Shown here one piece after another: positions 62,449 through 64,000 of a stretch of DNA of 64,000 nt. Under the pieces are notes generated by a model. The model ran no database searches. It worked only from the letters and a program-made list of their open reading frames with translations, and was not told the origin of the DNA. The translations under genes were made by a program, and so were the position numbers. Location: assembly GCA_029975055.1 (NCBI GenBank), contig JARKPU010000002.1, positions 1-64,000 on the forward strand, written 5' to 3'. Origin of the DNA: Anaerolinea sp. Lineage in GTDB: Bacteria > Chloroflexota > Anaerolineae > Anaerolineales > Anaerolineaceae. Every line of letters starts with the position of its first letter. Positions within the stretch are counted from its first letter, which is position 1.

Positions 62449-63474
62449 TCATAGCCGCCGGACCACCTTGCTGATATAGCGGAAGCCCGGCTCGAAGCCC
62501 AGCTCGCGGCGCAGCACTTCGGCGTAATACTGGATGGGCAGGATATCCAGAACCGGGCTGAGGAATTCATCGACTTCCAACGGCTGCTCGAGCTCCTCGC
62601 CCAAAGAGCGCAAACGGCCGTTTTCCACCAGCAAGGTGCACACGCCATAGGCTTCCAGCTCGCGCGCCAGCGCCAGGGCCGATTCCGCCGTGCGCCCGGG
62701 CGGAGCGAAGACCACCACGCCCTGCCCCGGGCCGACCGCCTCGATGAACCCGTGGCGGAAGGCGCCGATCCCGGCGCTCATGGTGCGCAGCTTGGCCCAT
62801 TCGCTCATTTCCATCGCGGCCTGCCGGGCGGTGGCGGCGTGAGGCCCGTGCCCTAAAAAGGTGAGCGCCGCCTGAGACTTGAGCGTCTCCAGCAGGCGCC
62901 CCGCCGCCCGCATGGCCCCCTCGACCGTCCGGCTCACCCCCGCGGCGGCCTGGCGCAGCATGGCGATATCCTTCTCGCCGCTGCCCCCTCCCAGGCGGCG
63001 CGCCAGCAGCCAGAGGATCGCCAGCGTGTTGATGTAGGTCTTGCTGGCGATCAGCATCTCTTCTCCGGCCATCATCGGCAGCAGCACATTCGCGCGGCGG
63101 GCCAGGTCGCTCTCGGGGTTATTCGTCACCGCCGCCAGGCAGGTGTGCGGCTCTAACCGCTCGAGCAGCGGCAGCACCTCGCCGCTGGTGCCCGATTGGG
63201 AGATATACACCAGCAGTCCGCCGCGCCTGGGCAGGGCCGAGGCATAATTGAGCAAATCGGTGGCTTCGATGGCCAGCGCGGGCACGCCCAGGTTGTTGAG
63301 GTGCACAGCGCCGATCCAGGCCGCATGATACGAAGCCCCCATGCCGGTCAGCAAGATGCCCCCCCGGGCAGGGTCGCCCGGCAGGTCTGCCAACGGTTTG
63401 CCGCCGGCGTAGGCTTCGACCAGTTCCGAAAAAGACTGGGGCTGCTGGTTAAGCTCAGAGAACAAGTCCACCAT
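62449..63474 (-). CDS. SIS-domain sugar isomerase/deaminase (GlmS C-terminal-like)
   Basis: This 341-residue protein has two SIS domains, as in the isomerase half of glucosamine-fructose-6-phosphate aminotransferase and in AgaS/FrlB deaminases. Key segments are LLTGMGASYHAA and ISQSGTSGEVLPLLE, with a C-terminal NILPIQYYAEVL-like stretch (DILPIQYYAEVLRRELG). No glutaminase domain is present, so it cannot use glutamine. It should convert an aminosugar phosphate or fructosamine. It lies in the operon with GH4 and kinase genes. Confidence 0.87.
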   Translation of the reverse strand: MVDLFSELNQQPQSFSELVEAYAGGKPLADLPGDPARGGILLTGMGASYHAAWIGAVHLNNLGVPALAIEATDLLNYASALPRRGGLLVYISQSGTSGEVLPLLERLEPHTCLAAVTNNPESDLARRANVLLPMMAGEEMLIASKTYINTLAILWLLARRLGGGSGEKDIAMLRQAAAGVSRTVEGAMRAAGRLLETLKSQAALTFLGHGPHAATARQAAMEMSEWAKLRTMSAGIGAFRHGFIEAVGPGQGVVVFAPPGRTAESALALARELEAYGVCTLLVENGRLRSLGEELEQPLEVDEFLSPVLDILPIQYYAEVLRRELGFEPGFRYISKVVRRL

Positions 63475-63515
63475 ATAAATTCTCCACTCGGGTGATCCCG
63501 TCGCCGCTGACCGGT

Positions 63516-64000
63516 TCAGCCGGCCACCGAACGCTCGGCGGCGCGGTAAATACGCTCGATCTCGGCCCTCACCCCGGGGGCCGGCTCGAAATTATACCCG
63601 GCAATGCGCCGCTTCACCTCGGCGCGCAGCCTGGCCGAGAGCTGCGGCTGCCCGGCTTTGAGCCACGGGCCGATCGCCCCGCGCGTAAACCTCTTGGGGT
63701 ACCAGGTGTGCGTGCGGTAGTGATCGAGCGTGCTGTCGAGGCCCATGAACCCCGCCTGGATACCCGCGGCAATCTCGCCCGGCCAATCGGCCACGGCTTC
63801 TTCACCAAGCCAAACCCCGGCGATGGATTTCTGCACCCAATCGCGGATCTCTACATCCACCAGAAGCTGCTCGGCGCTGAAAATTTCATCCAGACTGAGC
63901 GTTCCGGCGCAGCTAAAGTGACGCGTCCCCAACGACGCTCCGAGCGCCATGATGGCCGCCTTTTCGGCCGCCGATTGGCAATCGGGCAGTTTGGCCATCA
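63516..64000 (-). CDS. MttB-family (trimethylamine methyltransferase-like) protein, C-terminal part
   Basis: The frame is open to the window end, so only the last 160-odd residues are seen. Recognisable family features are HFSCAGTLSLDEIFSAEQLLVDVEI, GPWLKAGQ and a terminal EIERIYRAAERS, matching the end of MttB corrinoid methyltransferases. The methionine at 63998 is internal, not a start. Whether the missing part holds the amber (pyrrolysine) codon of true MttB cannot be told. It is the first visible gene of the operon with SIS, GH4, kinase and PhyH. Confidence 0.8.
   Translation of the reverse strand, partial: MAKLPDCQSAAEKAAIMALGASLGTRHFSCAGTLSLDEIFSAEQLLVDVEIRDWVQKSIAGVWLGEEAVADWPGEIAAGIQAGFMGLDSTLDHYRTHTWYPKRFTRGAIGPWLKAGQPQLSARLRAEVKRRIAGYNFEPAPGVRAEIERIYRAAERSVAG

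Overview
The window is a high-GC, gene-dense bacterial chromosome segment. The mix of gene families suggests Chloroflexota, probably Anaerolineae: large secreted proteins built from Ig-like repeats, lipoproteins with Thr/Pro linkers, an XRE-NB-ARC-TPR regulator, YesM/YesN-type control of a sugar ABC operon, DUF3105, and short hydrophobic 'LP' tails on exported proteins. This placement is an inference from gene content. I see no rRNA, tRNA, insertion sequence, integrase or CRISPR array.

Layout. 1-5.3 kb: two convergent genes for secreted repeat proteins of one family, one of them cut by the window start. 5.6-7.4 kb: a YHS/CDF metal pair and a rhodanese lipoprotein. 7.6-11 kb: an APH(9)-like kinase, an MFS carrier, a cupin and a lipoprotein. 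11.1-13.7 kb: an XRE-NB-ARC-TPR regulator. 14.1-21.0 kb: a 2299-residue exported protein behind a structured leader. 21.2-26.9 kb: HtrA-like protease, MoxR, DUF58, two von Willebrand A proteins and a GNAT. 26.9-28.6 kb: flavodoxin, PadR and a lipoprotein. 28.8-32.2 kb: a secreted subtilase whose leader carries a c-di-GMP-I riboswitch with a terminator. 32.3-41.6 kb: an eight-gene minus-strand glycan operon (solute-binding lipoprotein, two permeases, heparinase-like lyase, HEAT protein, nitrilase-family amidase, two Gfo/Idh/MocA oxidoreductases), divergent from a YesN/YesM two-component pair (41.8-44.6 kb). 44.8-53.6 kb: a lipoprotein, HIT protein, TIM-barrel isomerase, GH4 glycosidase, UroD-like protein, DUF3105 protein, a 53-residue membrane peptide, a DinB-like protein, a degenerate M50 protease and a small membrane protein. 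53.6-57.9 kb: formate dehydrogenase module (fdhA, fdhD, divergent mobA). 58-64 kb: a membrane protein, then a minus-strand amino-sugar-like operon (MttB-family protein cut by the window end, SIS isomerase, GH4, BadF/GlcNAc-kinase-like, PhyH dioxygenase).

How it fits together. The cell looks like a heterotroph that imports glycan fragments by ABC transport and finishes them inside the cell: the heparinase-like protein and both GH4 enzymes lack signal peptides. It puts large, probably adhesive or degradative repeat proteins on its surface. At least one secreted product is tied to c-di-GMP. The most notable signals are the riboswitch, a family of four dispersed GTGGGGC/GCCCCAC palindromes, the structured leaders of exported-protein genes, and several genes whose -10 box lies so close to the start codon that the mRNA may be leaderless.
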